64,000 nucleotides of DNA from Bradyrhizobium sp. WBAH42 (GTDB taxonomy: Bacteria; Pseudomonadota; Alphaproteobacteria; Rhizobiales; Xanthobacteraceae). Below, in pieces: positions 61,396 to 64,000 of the stretch. A model generated the notes under the pieces. The model searched no databases. It worked only from the letters and a program-made list of their open reading frames with translations, and was not told the origin of the DNA. The position numbers were made by a program, and so were the translations under genes. The stretch spans positions 6,333,001 through 6,397,000 of the forward strand of contig NZ_CP036533.1 of NCBI RefSeq assembly GCF_024585265.1, read 5' to 3'. Position 1 is the first letter of the stretch. The number at the start of each line of letters is the position of its first letter.

Positions 61396-61672
61396 GTGGT
61401 CTCCGCGATCGAAGTGATCACCGCGGGGCAAACGCTGCCGTCCGCCCTCCGCATGGTGCGCGGGCGTGGAGACGGCGACTCGCTCCCCCAGCAGCTTTGC
61501 CAACAGCTATGCAAATCCAGCGCCAGCGCGCATTCCGGGGAACTACTGGCAAGGTTCCGAGGCGCATTCGCCCTTCGGCGAAGGTGGTCGCACAGGCTGG
61601 AGATCCGGTGGCGGGGAAGGCCCCTACGCCAGGGCGAGAGCTATTGAGGCCGCGCAGTGCCGGCCTGCGCCC

Positions 61673-62266
61673 TTATTGCTTCGCCGGCGCCATTGTGGCA
61701 CCGCCCTTCTTCGCCGCGGGCGCGGGTTGCTTCGCGGCTGCGGCCTGCGCCGGCAAGTATTTTGCGACGATGGCAGGATCGACCTGCGCGATGTAGGCAT
61801 CCGGCAGGCGCGTCCAGGTCTCGTCCTTGCCGAGCAGCGCGATGCCGAGATAGCCGCGCAGCGTCAGGGTCTGGCCGTCGGGGCTGACCCGCATGTTGGC
61901 CTTCCAGATCTGGCCGTCGCGCGGATTGAGCACGTTGCCGCCCTCGTACTTCAACCCTTCGCGCTTCATGTTGCGGACGAAGGAGATGCCGAGCACCGGC
62001 GCGTTCTTGCGATCGTCGGTGCACTTGGAGCAGACCTCGTTCGGATCGTCGGTCGGCCGCGGGAAGGTCTTGGCGATCACGCCTTCGAACACGCCATTGC
62101 GATCAATGAAGAGAAACCATCCGACCGTCTTGCCGTCTTCGACCTTCTGCCAGAGGCCCGCCGCCGTGGGCTCGGCGGTCTGCGCCGCGCACGGCCTCAC
62201 CATCGCGAGTGACAATGCGAGCGCGAGGAAGGAGAGCAGCCGAGAGCTGGAAACGAGAGTCCGCAT
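61673..62266 (-). CDS. DUF2147-like secreted protein
   Basis: The 197-residue protein has a signal peptide to about residue 30 (VRPCAAQ). The DUF2147 fold pattern follows: [85 protein letters not shown]. The tail is Ala/Lys/Pro-rich. The family is exported and its function is not known. AAGGTG is spaced for the chosen ATG. An unusual tandem repeat begins 10 bp upstream of the start. Confidence 0.82.
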   Translation of the reverse strand: MRTLVSSSRLLSFLALALSLAMVRPCAAQTAEPTAAGLWQKVEDGKTVGWFLFIDRNGVFEGVIAKTFPRPTDDPNEVCSKCTDDRKNAPVLGISFVRNMKREGLKYEGGNVLNPRDGQIWKANMRVSPDGQTLTLRGYLGIALLGKDETWTRLPDAYIAQVDPAIVAKYLPAQAAAAKQPAPAAKKGGATMAPAKQ

Positions 62267-62275
62267 TATCATCAC

Positions 62276-62387
62276 CTTGCTGAGCCAATCACCTTGCTGA
62301 GCCAAGACTTCGTTGAGCCAAGACTTCGTTGGGCCAAGACCTTGCTAAGCCAACACTTTGCTAAGCCAAAAACCTGGCCAAGCCCAC
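62276..62387. repeat. Tandem repeat of a 16-17 bp unit
   Basis: Six full units and a degenerate seventh follow the pattern CTTGCT(G/A)AGCCAANAC (62276, 62293, 62309, 62325, 62341, 62357, 62374), with one or two substitutions each. It lies in the upstream region of the DUF2147 gene and downstream of the reductase gene. Confidence 0.85.
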
Positions 62388-62472
62388 GACCGAGATGGCC
62401 GCAGACTACGGCGATTTCGCGAACGGTTCCAGCACCAGAAACATGGGGCATCGCCGCCCCGGAACGCTTCCG

Positions 62473-63510
<1,038 letters not shown>

Positions 63511-63683
63511 TTATCGGTCGTTATCGGTTGGACGGCGCCCGTTGGGCAGAGGTGACCCTGCCTGTCTAGCCAACGGGGATGGAACAGGGAAGGCATAAAA
63601 GCGGGTTCGCCCCGCAGCCGCGCCCACTTGCCGAGCCAGAATAACTGGGCTGTAACGAGCATGGATATGACGGAGATCAACCG

Positions 63684-64000
63684 GTGAACGCACCAGCCCG
63701 CCTCGACACGACCCCGCACCTCGAGGACTTTCCGTTTCGCCTCAGCGACAACGTCCGGTTCGGCGACTTGGACCCGAACCAGCACGTCAACAACGCGGTC
63801 TACGCCACTTATTTCGAGACCGGCCGTGTCACGCTGATGAAGCTTCCCGAATACGGGCTGACCCCGCCGGGCCTGGCCTGGATCATGGTGCGGCTCGACA
63901 TGCACTTTCGCGCCGAGCTGCACTGGCCGAGCACGATCGAGCTTGGCCTCGGCGTGGTCAAGCTCGGGCGAACGTCGGTGACATTCGAGCAGGTCGTGTT
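63684..64000 (+). CDS. Acyl-CoA thioesterase (4-hydroxybenzoyl-CoA thioesterase family), partial
   Basis: The 105 visible residues contain the hot-dog-fold signature VRFGDLDPNQHVNNAVYATYFETGR, including the catalytic Asp, and continue WIMVRLDMHFRAELHWPSTIELGLGVVKLGRTSVTFE. The gene runs off the window. The start is GTG with GGAG 9 bases before it; an ATG at 63661 reaches a stop at once in its own frame. The substrate is not clear. Confidence 0.85.
   Translation, partial: MNAPARLDTTPHLEDFPFRLSDNVRFGDLDPNQHVNNAVYATYFETGRVTLMKLPEYGLTPPGLAWIMVRLDMHFRAELHWPSTIELGLGVVKLGRTSVTFEQVV

Noticed and set aside
62276..62387. CRISPR array
   Set aside because: Repeat units are contiguous with no unique spacers and only 16-17 bp long.

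Overview
The window is GC-rich and reads like the chromosome of an alphaproteobacterium of the Bradyrhizobium/Rhodopseudomonas group (Rhizobiales). The reasons are a Caulobacter-type flagellar regulon (FliX, FlbT, FlaF, sigma-54 promoters, CtrA-type TTAAC-N6-TTAAC boxes), very large flagellins, a DksA without the zinc cysteines, an EcfG-type stress promoter and several families of interspersed palindromes that I associate with Bradyrhizobium. No tRNA, rRNA, CRISPR array, transposase or phage gene was recognised.

Layout. 1-5.4 kb: the start of a small secreted FecR-like protein, divergent from a 1362-residue FecR-VCBS-RTX protein that is probably exported by a type I system, then two small ORFs. 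5.5-39.6 kb: the flagellar region. On the minus strand fliL-fliM-DUF6468-motE face flgF-flgG-flgA-flgH on the plus strand. A non-flagellar insert follows: a fumarylacetoacetate-hydrolase-family hydratase, an SDR gene with a decayed HxlR regulator, dksA, and an intact SDR/HxlR divergon. Next come fliX, divergent from flgI-flgJ-flgN-flaG-like, then flaF, two intact giant flagellins, a third flagellin broken by an 871-nt internal deletion, and flbT. A tightly coupled four-gene minus-strand cassette follows (glycosyltransferase-like protein, class-V-like PLP enzyme, ATP-grasp ligase, group II PLP decarboxylase). It lies directly downstream of flgE-flgK-flgL. 39.8-53.6 kb: housekeeping and stress genes: Tat-targeted MsrB, FAD oxidoreductase, SixA, UspA, DUF1127, a MocR-type regulator, a YdcF-like protein, two membrane proteins, an MHYT-GGDEF-EAL protein, a YciE/YciF-type protein, a UPF0104 protein and a large SGNH hydrolase. 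53.8-60.5 kb: a possible small RNA, then a LysR regulator followed by kdgD-gudD-aldehyde dehydrogenase-garD, which together form a full route from glucarate and galactarate to 2-oxoglutarate. 60.7-64 kb: small secreted proteins, a ferredoxin/flavodoxin-NADP reductase and the start of a thioesterase.

How it fits together. Three flagellar units (flgF, flgI, flgE) carry close matches to the sigma-54 promoter with the invariant GG-N10-GC spacing. CtrA-like boxes lie between fliX and flgI, upstream of the first flagellin, and upstream of the four-gene cassette. FlbT and FlaF, which tune flagellin production, flank the flagellins. The cassette sits inside the flagellar locus, has a perfect CtrA box of its own and encodes small-molecule and amide chemistry. 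This makes it the best candidate here for an undescribed system, possibly one that modifies the filament or hook; that role is inference.
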